DNA of 64,000 nt from Terfezia claveryi (Eukaryota; Ascomycota; Pezizomycetes; Pezizales; Pezizaceae): the NCBI GenBank assembly GCA_015179025.1, contig WHUX01000012.1, forward strand, positions 310,001-374,000. The letters are read 5' to 3'. The notes under the pieces are model-generated. The model worked only from the letters and a program-made list of their open reading frames with translations. It had not been told where the DNA came from and did not search any database. The translations under genes were made by a program, and so were the position numbers. Of the stretch, positions 20,814-34,203 are shown piece after piece (the stretch's first letter is position 1; the number at the start of each line of letters is the position of its first letter).

Positions 20814-23800
20814 ATGCCATTGCCACATCGATTTTTCACCGGAGCTTCCGCTGCTGCTCACGTCCCTCAATTACTGACCACAACTTCCCGACGACCTCTT
20901 GCTACTGGGGCCTTGCGAAATCGGCGGTTGGAGACTGGGGCGGCGGGCGTTGCGCAGCTGCTGGAGAAAAATTGGAGTGCGAGGTTTTATAGGAGATGGG
21001 GGCAGTCTGCAGATGAAGAGGCATGTGTGCAATATGACATCGGAGGTAGTTTATGCATTCATACTAACTGTACGGGTGCAGGAAGAGGAGTGTGATGTAT
21101 ATTTTAGAGCAGCTTTGGAGCAAGCAAGCAGAATCCGCGTTCGATTGAACGGTTTGGCTGACACTGTAACTGAGCTATACTACCGAAGATGGCTTCGTGA
21201 AAAACATAACCTGGATTTTACGCCTCCAGCAGATGGCACACCAGACGCCCTCAGTGCCCACCTCGAGACAGTGAAACAATTTCTCTCTAGGGACGTTGTC
21301 AAAAGCTTAGACTATCGAGTCGAGAGCGCTGTTTATCCAACCGAGGCCGAAGTTGAGGAGTTAATCAAAGACATAAGGCGGACTGCGAGGGACATTACAG
21401 TAATTGCTCATGCTTCATCAAATCGCAGGATCAATGTTGGAGGCACTCCGTTCCCAATTCTTTTTAAACTCGCCCCATTGGCGGATAGAAAATTGAAGCT
21501 CCAGAAAGGGAAAGATACCATCAAACTCGCCTGGGATCCTCCAACGTTCGAAGGGCTGGGGATCCATAATGCTTTGAGAAGATCTGCTTCAAGGCAACAC
21601 CTAATTCAAGTTCAGCTTGAGTATATACGGCATAGGCGTGGGCTCGCGCCACTTCCCACCCTACTCCGTACCGATGATGCGGCTTTTATACACAGCTTTA
21701 GGCCACTTCTTAAATGGAACTGTACACCTAGCTTGACTATTCCAAAGGTGAAGCAAGGTACACAGCGGCTGTGGTTTCAGGCGAGGGAAAAGTCCCAGGA
21801 CAACATCAACTTGGGCAAGCATGTATATCAGATTTACTCCAGTAATGCGGACGCGAATCTCCGGCCGTTGGTTAAAAGAAGGAATACCGTGAAAATTAAA
21901 TGGTATCACAAGGAAGAAGGGGCAATAACAGATGGACCTTCACACAGTTACAGGCGATATACTTCAAGAAGGTCTTGGGATGAGGCGCATGCTACCAAGT
22001 CGAATCTTGAGGTTTTGAAGCCCCTAATTCGCAATATGATGCGGTCAGAGAGTTCAGCAGGTTCAACGGGATTACCAGGTGACACTCGCTTACCACGCAT
22101 AATAAAAAACAATATGAATCCTCCTTCTCCATTGGTACGTCGATCTTTTATTAAAGAGGGCCCTCCCTCTCAAGGAGGCAACGGCATGGAAATTGAATAT
22201 GCCACTTCAAGCCAAAGTGCCCCATCCTTCAACACGAACTCCCCCGATGCTAGTAGGAAGGGCAGAGCTGGTCAACGTGTGCTGGTACGGTATCACCTCT
22301 CAGTTAGTTCCGAAAAGCCTCAAATTCACACCCACTCCTTCTGGGGAGCACGTAACTCGCTGGTCAACACCAGCGTCAATCAAACCAGGATGTACAGCAC
22401 TACAAGAATGATTGCCAGTCGGCCCAAAGTTGTGAGTTCATGCTTAGGTTCTCACTCTCCCACAAGCAGTACTGACCTGTGCAAATGTAGGGTACTGGTA
22501 AAAGTGAACATAACTTGCCAAGTCTCATGGATAATCCGGGCTCCAAGAGAACAAATAATGAAGGGGGTCGCCTCCGCCAGAAACTACGAAAGCAAGAAGT
22601 TGAGCGACAAGACTCACTTGCAGCCATACGTCAGGGCAAAGAATTCCATGTTGCGGGTGTGGGCGAGCCTCCAGAAGAAATGATGGAGGAAGCTGATTTC
22701 GTTCAAGCACTAACAGAGTTATCTACTTCAATTGTGGAAGATATCACGGAAACGAGCGGCATGGAGTTCATGGATGTAGGCGATTTAATTGAGCTTAGGA
22801 GTTTCGGAGGCAGCTCGGAGCTGGGTATATTTATCCAACCCCCACTCCAAAAGAACGGAAATTTCCTCTTTCTCACAGATAGTGGTAGGATAAAGACTTG
22901 GCTTACCACTGGGATGGTTTTCACTATCCCTAAGTTTGCTTCTGCGGAGTCTGTTGAGCTGCTTCGAAAGTATCTCAGTCATATCTCGGAGGGTAACGAT
23001 GCACTCATGCTTGACCCACCCCGGCATTTGACGAAGCCTTTCACAGACAAGATCAGGGAGTTCCAGAAGAATGCCCTCAATGTATTTTCTTCAAAGTTGC
23101 CGATCATGGAACGGCTCTATGACAAATTTTCTCTCGAAACGGAAGCCCGAGTGATAAGCACCCATGAAGCGGCCAAGGTGATCTTTCCCGAGGGATATGA
23201 GAATCACCAGTTCTATGCACTTCACCTCGCGTTAATGGACGACGCACGACACTTCATCGCTGATAGTGGTCGGAACCACAAGAAAACCACAGAATTCGAA
23301 GTTCGTTCTAGAAAGCAGCTTGAGGTTCTTCGAACTGTTACCGAGTGGCTAAGACGAAAGTCGGTGACATTGGCTACCGGTAAAATCGCGAAGAAACACT
23401 CCGATGTTATAGAGTCCTTTGCGAAGAAGGCTGCATCGTTGATAGACAAATCCCGCGAGTTAAGGGACAGCCAGGAGGATCTATTTAAACCCGTGGAACA
23501 AATCCCAATGACAGAATTCGCTTGGGATGAGAACGATAAGGCCATCATCGAATTCCTGAAGTGTTCATTGTGCCTTTATTGGTTTCAAACTAGTCCCTTT
23601 GCTCCCCATTACCCGCAGGTTCTCAAGGCAACCGGGAGATATAGGGAAGAGTGGAAATTGGATCTTGACCTTCTGTACATCTTCCTTATGGAGATTGGCG
23701 TCTATCGACCTTGGGAGAATAAATATCGGTTCAGCCGTCGAATGCCATTACCTTATCACGGCTTGAGCGAGGGGGCTGATGCCCTTGCGGACAAAGTCGC

Positions 23801-25403
23801 TGAGGTGGACAAAGATGCCGAAGCAGCATGGCAGAAGCTTGGGCTTAAGGATAAGATGGAGTCGTTCCGTGAGGACATCACTGAGACCATCTACGCCATT
23901 GACGACCCTTCAGCGGAGGAGATTGACGATGGTATATCATTAACTCCAGTATCAAAGACGGAATCTTGGGTACACGTTCATGTAGCCAATCCTACAGCCT
24001 TTCTCGAACCAGACCATTGGATCGCAGAGATGGCAAAGAAGAATTTCCAAACAATCTACCTCCCAGAGAAAACCTTTGGAATGATTCCGCGCGGCCTGGT
24101 TGACTACAAATGGGGTCTTTCCAGCAATAGACCCACTCTCACTATCTCCGTGAAAATTAACAATCAAAGCGGGGAGGTTCTTGACTACAAGATTCGATTC
24201 GGCAACGCGAAGAACGTTAAGCGTCTCACTTACGAGAACTTCAATACAATCCTCGGCCATAAATCCACCGCCAAACCCTTTACTCTGGTCATCAACCCCC
24301 CCCGAGACCTGATAACTGGCGATATTATTGAGCTTAACCCGCCCAATCCTGTAGTCGAGGTCTCCCCCGAAGAGGTGGCTGTTCTGGAACAGCTACGCAA
24401 CATTGCAGTTTCACTTAAAAAGAACCGGGTTTCTTCGGGATGCCTCTCCTTCCTCAATGAATCCTTCCGGATATCTGTCAACGACCACCCCCTCAACCCC
24501 AGTGGCTCAAACAGGGTTGACATCAACTCAGACCTTCCTATTCTCTACAAGGGCCTTCCCACACTTGCCTTCACACGATCTCTACCCCCCACTGCAGCCC
24601 ATGAAACCGTAGCTGAATTCATGTTACTTGGCGGCACCATAGTCTCGCGGTTCCTTTCAACTCACAAGATCCCAGCACCTTTCCGTAGCCACTCAATCAT
24701 CCGGCGTCAGGGCGCAGCGCATATCTGGGAAAATATCCTCCTCCCTGAGAGGAACGAAATGGGACTCATCGACAAAAGAATTATCAGAGACCACTTCAAC
24801 ATCCTTGGTTCCACCCGACTCCAGGCCCACGCAGAATCACACCAACTCCTTGGTATTCGTGCTGACCCTGAATCCGGTATCGGTGGATATACGAAAGCTA
24901 CCTCGCCTCTGCGAAGATATCTCGATATGGTCGTACACTTTCAACTTCAACAAGCAATACACAACCTCCGAGACGGGCTCCCCGCAACACAGAATCTCCC
25001 TTACTCACAAGCATACTTGGAGAAAGCACTCCCCTTTGCGCTCACAAAGGAACGCACAATCAGAGATTTGCAGCAAGCAGCAGAGAGGTTCTGGGTGTGG
25101 AAGTTGATTCGATGGGGAACCTTGGAGTCGAAGGTTATACCTGGACGGGAGCATTTGATGCCCAAACACTATACCATGGAGTTGACGTCGAAAAATCAAT
25201 ACCTACAGGCGAGTATGGGTCTCGTAAAGGAGTTTGGAGTAACCATGAAATGCTGGTTCAATGATGAGCACACCCATGAGACTGCGGAATGGGGTAGCAC
25301 GGGTGATGTGCAAGTAGATGAAAGTATGTGGAGTAGGGTCAAGATTAACATGCGGTGGATCAAGAACCATCCTGTCAATAAGGATATGCCCCAGGCCAGC
25401 TAA
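20814..25403 (+). CDS. DSS1: Mitochondrial RNase II-family 3'-5' exoribonuclease (Dss1/CYT-4 type), with long N-terminal extension
   Basis: Three exons: 20814-21045, 21086-22431 and 22491-25403. Intron 2 (GTGAGT...GTAG, branch ACTGAC) joins in phase 0. Intron 1 is only about 40 bp with a TACTAAC branch; its exact borders are uncertain. Exon 3 alone encodes about 970 aa, the length of yeast Dss1, with the RNB catalytic region (AIDDPSAEEIDDGIS, supplying the metal-binding aspartates) and the downstream TSPLRRYLDMVVHFQLQ motif. Known: Dss1 is the nuclease of the mitochondrial degradosome; CYT-4 is its Neurospora relative. The first 526 codons contain a mitochondrial-like start (MPLPHRFFTGASAAAHVPQL) and a basic region with no family I recognise, open in frame right up to intron 2. 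Either this is one 1496-aa protein, or an upstream gene abuts DSS1, which could begin near the MYSTTRM at 22391. Nuclease identity is confident, gene extent is not. Confidence 0.8.
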
Positions 25404-26058
25404 ATACATTGTGTATGGCACCAAAAATCCCCCAATCAAGCTTACCGTTCCCGTTCCACTCTAAAGCACGATTTTACAGGGTTAGCATTTTTTAGAGACT
25501 AGATCTGAGTTCATGTACAATTTTTCTTTTTCACTTTTCGACATTGGACATATTGCTTTTTTACATTTCATCTGTCAAGTTACTTATCAAAAGTTATGTT
25601 TAATTCTATCAAGCACTCGACAGAGGAATTTGAACATCTCCAATCTTCATTCTGAGAATAACTTGATGCAATGGAATGTCCTTTGGAAGGTACCATGGTA
25701 CAAGTGTAACTTTTATCCAACCCATATTGGAACAATTTCATCCCTGAAATCCCCAGACCTTTTCCTCCCTTAGTCTCAGACTCTGTCCTAGGAATATATC
25801 CACCTTGAAGTCGCCCTGAAATCTTATGCCCTATGCTAGATATATTATCATACTACAAGAATGAAAATATAACATAAAAAAGTCCATACCCAAACCGGTA
25901 TTAAGAAATACATGCCTTATCGCAGCCATAGAAAAGCCTCTAACGCAAGCAAAGAACAAGAACCAAGGATCGGGCTGCTAATAAAAGGACCCGGTGAACG
26001 CCAATTTGGTCGATCGCGAGGTGTAATGTAACCTTCGACCACTATGTGACGATACAAA
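25404..26058. other. Convergent 3' flanks of DSS1 and UGP1
   Basis: AT-rich 3' sequence with no reading frame of interest. Both genes point toward it. Nothing else seen. Confidence 0.55.
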
Positions 26059-27903
26059 CTAGTGCTCGAGGAGCCTATAAATGATATCAGTGACAATGAA
26101 TTAAAATTGGTACCATTAACGAACTTACCTCAAGCTACCCTGAACGACAACATTCTCAAGAATACTTCCAGGAGGGATATCGATGGTGCTACCCTCATTA
26201 GCTACAATTATGACGGTTCCTAATTATGAATTAGTGATTTATTCTCGCAATTAAAATCCTTGATAACTAAGCTTACCCTTCAGTGTCACGCCCCTTCCAA
26301 GATTCACAGCTCCAGTAATAGTAAGATGATCCAATTCCAAAATACGAGGAATACTTGGTACCCTCTTCTGGAAGTCGCTGACCTTTTTGAAGTGAGACCC
26401 AAGCTTAATCAATGGAGCAGGGCCGAAGCGCTGAGGATCCATCATCAGTTGACCGTGCTTCAAAGAGTACAAGTCACTCTTGACAAGTACGAGATCTGAG
26501 CATGTCTTGACTGGCAAGAAACGCCTTCGGGGGACATTAACTCCATGAGCGTTCTTGAAGTGACGTATGGCAGCTCCGACAGCGGTCTCAAGCTGAAGGA
26601 CAGGAATTTCAGTCTCGCCGGACTTATCACCAGGAATAGACTTAGAGTTAGGGATGATTTCCAACTCAAGGGTGTTTTGCTCAACAACCCGCTTGACAGC
26701 CTTCAAGTTGAGCCAGATATTGTTGGTGTTGAAGTACTTGAATTTCTTGATAGACTTAAAGTCTTGAACGTGATCCTTTGGCACCTGAGCGATTTCGAGA
26801 AGTCGGACAGTGCCCTCGTAGTCGATAATAGTACCACCCTTCACGTCAGCCTTGGTCTTGTCGGTAAGTTCCATAATGTACTCGGCTTCGGACTCGATCA
26901 TGTGGTTCAAAATGGACAAGTCGACAACAGCTCCAAGGTTATCAACATTGGAAAGGAAGAGGTACTCAATGCCCTTTTCAAGTAACTTATCTAGGGTGCC
27001 GGAGTTGTGAAGGGATTCGAAAACGTCCCCATGGCCGGGAGGGTACCAGTCAGAAATGGGTGAACTATAGTCCTTGGGAACCGGGAGCAGGGAGTCCCTC
27101 AGGATACGAGGATACCTGGACTGGTTGAAGGTAAGAATCTCGACGTTGTGTCCCTCGTACTTCTTGATTATGCTCTGAGTATCCTCGTCGGTGTTGAAAG
27201 AGTTCATGAGAATGAATGGGACATTCACACCATAGGTCTTGTTAAGGAACTCAACCTGCCGGACTGACAAATCCAAGAAGGACATGCCCTCACGAACTTC
27301 AATGACGGATTTGGGACCAACACAACCCATGGAGGTACCAAGACCACCATTGAGCTTAAGCACAGCCAACTTGGAGAAAATCGCTGGATTCTCCACCTTA
27401 GGTAGGCTCTCATAGTCGACTACTTGTTCTGGTTGAGGAGGAGTAATGCGGTCCCAATCGCTGTTTAAATTAGCTCAGCGATCTAAGGTGAGAGGATAGG
27501 CTTACAGTGTTGTTCCCTTAGCCTTATCTTGTAAGTAACGCCTGAACAATGAAAAGAAGTTATCCATCTCAGTCTCGAATTTCTACACTATGATGTTAGT
27601 TCCCAAAACAGAAGGTTTATAGTAATATCAGCTCACCTTCTTCTCCTTGGGATCCTTGACAGTGTCTGCAAGCTTGTTCAAGGCATTTCTCATTTGGTAT
27701 GCAGCAACAGAGGTGGCCGTATTGTCAAATAGCTGTTCTCCGTCAGTAAGTTCTGTGGAACGAAAGCATTCAGGTACAGGAAGACGTACAAATGCGGATT
27801 GGGATTTGAAATGCCTCCGGCCAGCACCTGGCACATCAAGTCCACCACTACCGTCAAGGTTGCCTGGATTCAGGCGAGACGTAAGACTCTTAAAAGTGGC
27901 CAT
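26059..27903 (-). CDS. UGP1: UTP-glucose-1-phosphate uridylyltransferase
   Basis: Makes UDP-glucose from UTP and glucose 1-phosphate in the cytosol, feeding glycogen, trehalose and cell-wall glucan synthesis. Six exons: 27790-27903, 27637-27732, 27506-27582, 26277-27460, 26129-26219 and 26059-26074, total 1578 nt, 525 aa, the normal fungal size. All five introns are GT-AG, 54-57 bp mostly, with matching phases. The nucleotide-binding loop [17 protein letters not shown], the NSFNTDED and QSRYPRIL blocks, [13 protein letters not shown], and the C-terminal beta-helix ([20 protein letters not shown], then [18 protein letters not shown] and VVQGSLRLLEH) are all present. The last exon is only 16 nt and encodes just the end of the LLEH terminus. 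Exon 1 acceptor choice (joining SAF to LFDNTATS) was made by family similarity. Confidence 0.96.
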
Positions 27904-30397
27904 GGCTTCTACTCAATTCACGAAGAAAAGGGTCAGCATGGGGCTTATCGACTTCACTTGATAGTACTGACCTGGTAACGAAGATAACTGAAAAGGAGCA
28001 AAATTGGGTTTCTTTGACGGAAGTATTGTGGAAGATTTCCAGGAGGTGAATGTTTGCTGGTGCCCTGAATTGAAGCAGTGGGATGGAAAGGAGAAGCTTG
28101 GGGGGATGAGCAGGCTTTATTCTATGCTGCCCCAGGAGCGGGAGTGTGCTGTCAAGGTAATTCTTAGCTCTAGGCCAGCCTGGGTAGTTACATAGCTATC
28201 GAGCTCGAGCATGGTCAACCACACACAATGGAGGGGCACCTTTCCCTGGCCTCACGGACGACACGGACCCTCCCAACCCTTGCAACAGGCCCGGTATGCG
28301 ACTCTGGTGCAAAGCACTCAACCATAGCAAAGTTCTTGAGCAGCCATATTAACCCCATGCAGGCAAGCCATAATATAGCAACTGTAGTGGTGGTGCGTTG
28401 ACGAGCAATAACTAGGCAGGTTAGGAATGACGAAACAACCCACTAAAGAGGGGCATCCTGCATATAGCTAATTAGCCCAGTGCAGCTCTTTTTGGACTTC
28501 TAGCTTCTCCCGCCTCAATTGCATCGCAGGCAAGAGATGAAGGTGCGATCTCCTTCTGGTTCTGTTGCTCTCTCTTCGTTTCCCTCATTTGCCTACCAAT
28601 AGAATGTCCCTCAAGACAGTGTGGAGCTTGAGAAGTGCTATGGAGCAATTGCAAGCACAGAGCAATTAGAATATTCAGCAAAGTAATCTATATTTCTTCC
28701 TAAACCCTAGCCACAACACCACCAGCCTTAGGGCAAAGCAAACGATGTCTAGGCGATCCAGTTTCGCGGGAAGAAGCAAGGGATCGTACCGTAAGCAATT
28801 GCTCAAAAGAAACAAAAAAAAACGGTTCGGTCTTGACAACTGTCTTGCAAGCATGCAGAACCCACGTGATACAGTCTAGTTGGTGCAAGAAGAACTAGAA
28901 CATTCCCGGCCGCTAAGAGGATTACAGCTGAGCTCTCCTATTTATCCAGCACAAATAGAAATGCCTCATTTGCTACCACATGATGAGGAAAAAGATGGCC
29001 GCAATGCAGCAGTGGTTTATTCGCTGTTGTTGGACCCGGCAGATGATAGTTCGCCACGAACGGGTAGCGGTTCAAAAGCCTGGGAATGGTGCGTGATATA
29101 TCTGGTGGGGCAGCTCAGGCCAGGAGAATAATACCCTCATTGGTCTTCATCTTATCCTTATCAACTCTCAAGCCTAATCCCAGACGGGCCAGCCTTTAGA
29201 TTAATGAGGTGTCCATGCAGCACAGCCATATTAGTCTTCAAATACCCCTGCGTGAAGAATATTTCTTGAGTCTCTGCTGATTTGAGTCGTTTCTATTTGC
29301 TATATACCTCTTCTCATTACTTCTCTGAGATCTAACTTTACCCAATTGCTAATTCAATTGTCTTCTCAGTAGTATAGGGGGAAAGGGGAAAATGAAAATA
29401 TCACCTATAATTCTTCTGGCAATAGTGAATATCCTTCATGGACGCCGGAGTGGTGTGGACCCTGGATTCCAGGCCGCGGATGTAAATCCGGAGATGATAC
29501 CCTAGTCCTAACAAAGGCGCCAGGACGTGAGCTTAACTTACTCTATTTTAAGGAGCAAGGATAGATGACTTCGAAATTTCTACTATCGTCATTACAGTGC
29601 TACTTTCTACTTCTTCAGATATTCCTTCCTTACGGTAGTCCGGGATCAGATATCTAATTCACTGCTGCTGCCAAAGTTGCACCAATAGTAACTCTCAATC
29701 CGCAGCATGGGCCCAATATTTCGTTTCTTGCAGACAGTTTCTGTTTCATGCACCACATCGTGGAACTCCCACGTCAACACCTCTCTTCTGGTCCTAGTTT
29801 TCCCGAAGAGCTGGCCCGGTGAGAGCATTGTGATCCCAGTTGTGGAAGGGTACTGTGATGGGAAGAATAGAGAGACTGGATATGGGTGCCTGGGATGGGC
29901 TATGGGCTGGACCTACATATACATACATACATATAACCCCTGGAGGTGCGTCCTGTTCTGTCCATGCAATGCTGTCCTGTAGAAAAAAAAAAAGACCAAC
30001 AAGATATACGGCATCGTTCTCGATGGGCGAGAAAAAAAGCGAGTGCGTCTGAAGTACGGTATATACAGTACAATTTCATTCTGGTTCATATTCGATGGAA
30101 TAGCCTATACATATAATAAGTTACCTGCAGTCCTATTTGCTATCTCTGTGGGGTCTCGTTACCCTCAGCTACCAGCAACGCGTGACAAGTCAGTTCCCAG
30201 GTCCTGAGATTGCATAGTAAAAAGAGATCTAGAGATGGACTATATAGGCTATATTATTCTGAGAATAACAGAATAGACATGGATAGTGAGAAGTATGGTA
30301 ATAGTAGGTTGTTTATTCAATATCTAAGGTGATCACGGTTTGCGTCTTGTAATATATTTTAACCCTCTGTAGAAATATGCAGATGCGCTTCAAGCAA
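27904..30397. other. Gene-poor region of about 2.5 kb
   Basis: UGP1 promoter on the left, PUS3 3' flank on the right. Only short chance frames (up to 91 codons) are present. I saw no conserved domain, tRNA or snoRNA here. Confidence 0.45.
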
Positions 30398-32067
30398 TTA
30401 AGCGCCCGGCACTCCACCCCTAGTCACAGCAGCAACCGCATCCGCCGCCCTTCTGGCCTTCCCCTTCCCACTGACCCTTTCCGGCTTTTTCTTCCGATAC
30501 TTCTCATTCAAAGCCTCCACCTCATCCATCCTCGCCCTCTGCATCACCGGGATATACTTCCCCCTATGTAAAACCCTACTCCCTCCATCTACAAAAATAT
30601 GTCCTTTGTACTTATCTACCTGTGGAACGAGTTTCGATACTTCCTCTTTCGCCTCCGCAGCAGCAGAAGCTTTTTGCTTGGCCTCCTCTACAATCCCAAC
30701 TAAGCCCCCTCGAAGTACTTCATCCAACCGAGATTTATGCCATCCCATCCACACAATATCCATCAACCCATCTTTTTCCCCAGTCTCGCCGTATAACCAC
30801 TCTAGTTCCCTCTCGGAGAAATAGCATTCCCAAAGCACAAGGGCCCGGTCATCAGCCATCTCGTATTGAGGTTTCCGCGAGTTCTTCTCCACGTTGAGCA
30901 GTTCTCTGACGAGAGATGGCTCCTCTAACCGTTGACCAATAAGGAATAAAATGGCAATCATATGCCTGACCTGATGCCACAAGAACGCACTTCCCCGGAG
31001 GTTGAAATAATACATTCTTGGCGCCTCACCACCCGAGCCAATACTAACACGAGATGTTGGTCCCTCCTCAATTGAGCTTTCGTAAATTATCCGTTTGAAG
31101 TTGTTGATCTGCTTGCTTGCGTCAAGTTTACAGAAATTTCGAAAATCGTTTTCTCCAAGGAAATATGAGGCTGCTTCTTGCATCTTTGCAATGTCGAGGT
31201 GTCCAGAGAAGGATGAGGAGGAGAAGTTATTCCGGGGCGAAATGGCTGGATTACTGAAGAAGTATTTGTAGTGTCGGCCTCGGCAGTTGAAGCGTGCAGA
31301 AAAGTCTGGAGGGGGGTTGGACGCCCAGGCGAGGACGCGGATGTCGTGGGGTAGGAGGCGGTTTAGTATTTGTACGTAGGGGAGTTCGTCTTTGATGTCA
31401 TCGAACTTGACTGGTGAGGGTGGAGAAGATAGCCGCTCTTCTTCCTTGCCTTTCTCGCCTCCTACAATTGGTCCGGCTCTGCTAGCAGGCCGAGAGGGCA
31501 GTGGTCGATTACTTCTTACCCGGACTCCTATGACCTGTCCAAATGCAGAGACTCCCCGATCTGTCCTTCCGCCTTTAGAATACTGAGTTACTTCTTCCCC
31601 CGGCCATAGCTTCACTAGTGAACCAGGTCCCTCAGGTTCATCAGGCTCTGTAGGAGTGACAAGCCGGCTCTTTAGTAAGGCTTCGAAGAGTTTCTCTTCA
31701 ACCGTAGGTAGCGGAGTCGTATTATTAGCTTGGTGCTCGAATCCATTATAATTGCCGCCTAGATAGGCAATCTTCAAAGCTATAAGCCGGGTAGAGTATC
31801 GAGATGCATCAAATGAGCGCTGCTTCTTCTCCTTGGGTGTCGGTAATTTAGGCTTTATTGTTGCTACTGGTGATATAATTGTTGCATTGTCGATAGGCAG
31901 GGTTCTGACTAGATGAGACTTTATTATCACAATCATCGCAGAGCCTCGTAAGAAGCTATAGATTCGAAATATACCTACTGCTTACTGTACTGCGCCAGAG
32001 ACCCTTCCAGCTCCTGCACTCGTGCAATTAACGCTTCTTGGGACCATTTTGTGTAATCGTTTCCCAT
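30398..32067 (-). CDS. PUS3: tRNA pseudouridine(38/39) synthase
   Basis: TruA-family enzyme that isomerises uridine 38/39 in the anticodon stem-loop of tRNAs (yeast Deg1/Pus3). Exon 1 is 31986-32067, encoding MGNDYTKWSQEALIARVQELE, the typical short coiled start of fungal Pus3; exon 2 is 30398-31908. The intron 31909-31985 (GTAAGC...CTAG) fits phase 1; a slightly later acceptor is also possible. The catalytic Asp lies in SKGGRTDRGVSAFGQV. Further family blocks: RFNCRGRHYKYFF, ENDFRNFCKLD and FLWHQVRHMIAILFLIGQ. Exon 2 carries an insertion of about 25 residues (SRPASRAGPIVGGEKGK) between the catalytic loop and the next strand. A basic, disordered C-terminal tail follows. Total about 530 aa. 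Confidence 0.93.
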
Positions 32068-32425
32068 TCTGCGGGGGCCTCTGAAGAAATATTGTAGGTT
32101 TCGGCCAATGGCGGTCAAGATGGCACGGTAATGTAAGTTGGTGGGTAGGGGGGTCATAATCTAACGGAAGAAGTAGTATACTCCGAAATCTGGGAGTTTG
32201 AAATTTGCGGTGATGACTAACCCCGAAGTTGAGGGTAAACTACAGCCACCTACGTTCTGAATGATCTAATCTTACAGTATCTCAATTGAGAGGGAATTAC
32301 CGAAGCTTTTTGCACTGGCCAATGAAGATAGTGAAGTAACGCAGCTCTCATAATTATTTGCTCCTAACTGACACTATGAAAACCTGGTATCTGACTATGC
32401 ATGAAGACCTGACTATATGTAGCAC
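32068..32425. other. Short intergenic: PUS3 promoter, MFS gene 3' flank
   Basis: 358 bp between two minus-strand genes. The PUS3 promoter must lie here. No frame or repeat of note. Confidence 0.5.
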
Positions 32426-34203
32426 TTATTTTCTCACTTTTACCTCCCTAATACCCCAACTGCTAACCCAACAAAGGAACCCTAGGACCACCACAAAAAG
32501 CATTGCATCGGCAATACCATCCTGGTAGCACATTCTCACGATGACCGCCTGATCGGGTTTGAGTTCACCAATATAATCCAAATCTCTCATTACCCTTCGC
32601 ACAATGTCAAGAACGTCATCACCTCCGAGCTTTCCCAGAAGACACCTCCGGAGCACTGCTTGCACCAATCCAGCAGCTAGACTCAAACTCAAAACCGAAC
32701 CCAGAGAGCGAAATAAGTATGAGATGGCCGTGATAACTGCCTGCTCTGCGCTAGTAACATTGGAAATAAGCGCAATAAGGGTGGAGGTTACCCCAATCCC
32801 GACCCCAATATTGAAAATGACCATTCCGACATGCATACACATATTGATCAGCAATTCTGAGGGCCCTGTTCCAGTAAGCAAGACACAGATGTAGATTACA
32901 GTAGCGCCCAAAAGAAGTCCCAAATACGCACAGAAAGTCAGCCAATAATACTTTCCCGTCTTTTGCATATATATTCCTCCGCCTAAGCTACCCAACATGC
33001 TACCAGCGATCATCGGCAATAGCCTTTGTCCCGCTACGGCAGCACTGGAGCCTAGAACAGCTTGAAAGAATAGAGGGATATGGAATAGGACAACCATTGC
33101 AGAACCAAAGCAAAAGAAATTGGCGACGCATGGGGAAAGGATCTCTCGCCTCTTCACCAGAGCTGGGGGACAGAACGGTTCCGCGGAGTAGGACTTCTCG
33201 ATGTGATAAAAGCTAACGAAAAGGAGTACCGAGCCCAAGAAGATAGAGAGTGTAATGAGGGAAGACATAGAAAATCCAATGCTATTGATGCTCAAGTCTA
33301 AAGATATGAGAAAACTGAATATCGCAAGGACCAAGGTGAAAGCACCAGGGAAATCAACCCTAAGCAATTTGGTCTTCACCGAAGCAACCTGTTGGCCCGT
33401 GATTACTCCTGTGTACTTGACTGGGGCTTGAGGCAGATGCAGTGCGAATGTGACAGTGAGGAAAGCGATAAGCGTTAGGGGGGCCTGCCCAATAAAAGCC
33501 CAGCGCCAGCCGACCGTATCAGATAGCCAGCCACCCAATGGCCCACCAACAGCCGCACCCAGTGCAAAGATAATGTTCAAGATTCCTTGCCAGGTACCCC
33601 GTTTCCGTATTGATACAATGTCACTCATCAGGATAGATGCAACTGTGGTCATCCCGCCACCTCCAATACCGGCAAAGGCCCGCGCCGCAATGAGGTCATT
33701 CATATTTCTGCTGATGCCACAAAAAAAGCATCCGAGCCCGAAGACACTGTATGCAAAAAGTAGGCATGCTTTGCGTCCGTAGATGTCGGATAGTTTACCA
33801 TAGAGAGGTTGGAATGAGGTTGTTGTCAGAAGATACCTGTAAAGGGGTTAGTTCTAAGCTGCCATCGTTCGAAAGTCACATACGCAGTACTCAGCCAACT
33901 TGTACGATTCAGCTCGTTCAGCTCTGTCCCGATTCTTCCATAGCTCGCAACCACGACTGTATTATCCATGGAAGCCAGAAATATTCCTATAGCCATAGCA
34001 GGAACCACAGCTATAACGTTTACACCAGATATAGTAGGGACATCTGGGTCTTGCTCTAGTGCACCCCCGCTGCCATTTCTACTCTGTGCATCCTGAGTAG
34101 CACCATTGACGTTTACTGGGGGAGCTTGGTCCGTGATATGGTCGTCATATCGAATATTTGGCTTGGCCCCGGCGAGCAGTGGGGAGATTTCATTCGGTTG
34201 CAT
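32426..34203 (-). CDS. MFS transporter, Vba/Fnx1-like (DHA2-type, 14 TM)
   Basis: Predicted multi-spanning transporter of the major facilitator superfamily; relatives such as S. pombe Fnx1 and yeast Vba proteins move basic amino acids into vacuoles. Two exons, 33884-34203 and 32426-33836, joined at STA|YLLTTTSFQPLYGKLSDIYG (intron 33837-33883, 47 bp, GTATGT, AACTAAC branch), 576 aa. The N-terminal 60 residues are soluble and include SPLLAGAKP, which resembles a dileucine-like vacuolar sorting signal. Helix 1 has the MDNTVVVASYG motif; after helix 2 comes GKLSDIYGRK (motif A); ARAFAGIGGGGMT follows. Around 13-14 hydrophobic helices are visible. Substrate is inferred from family only; it could instead be a drug or siderophore exporter, although the sequence pattern favours the Vba group. 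Confidence 0.88.
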
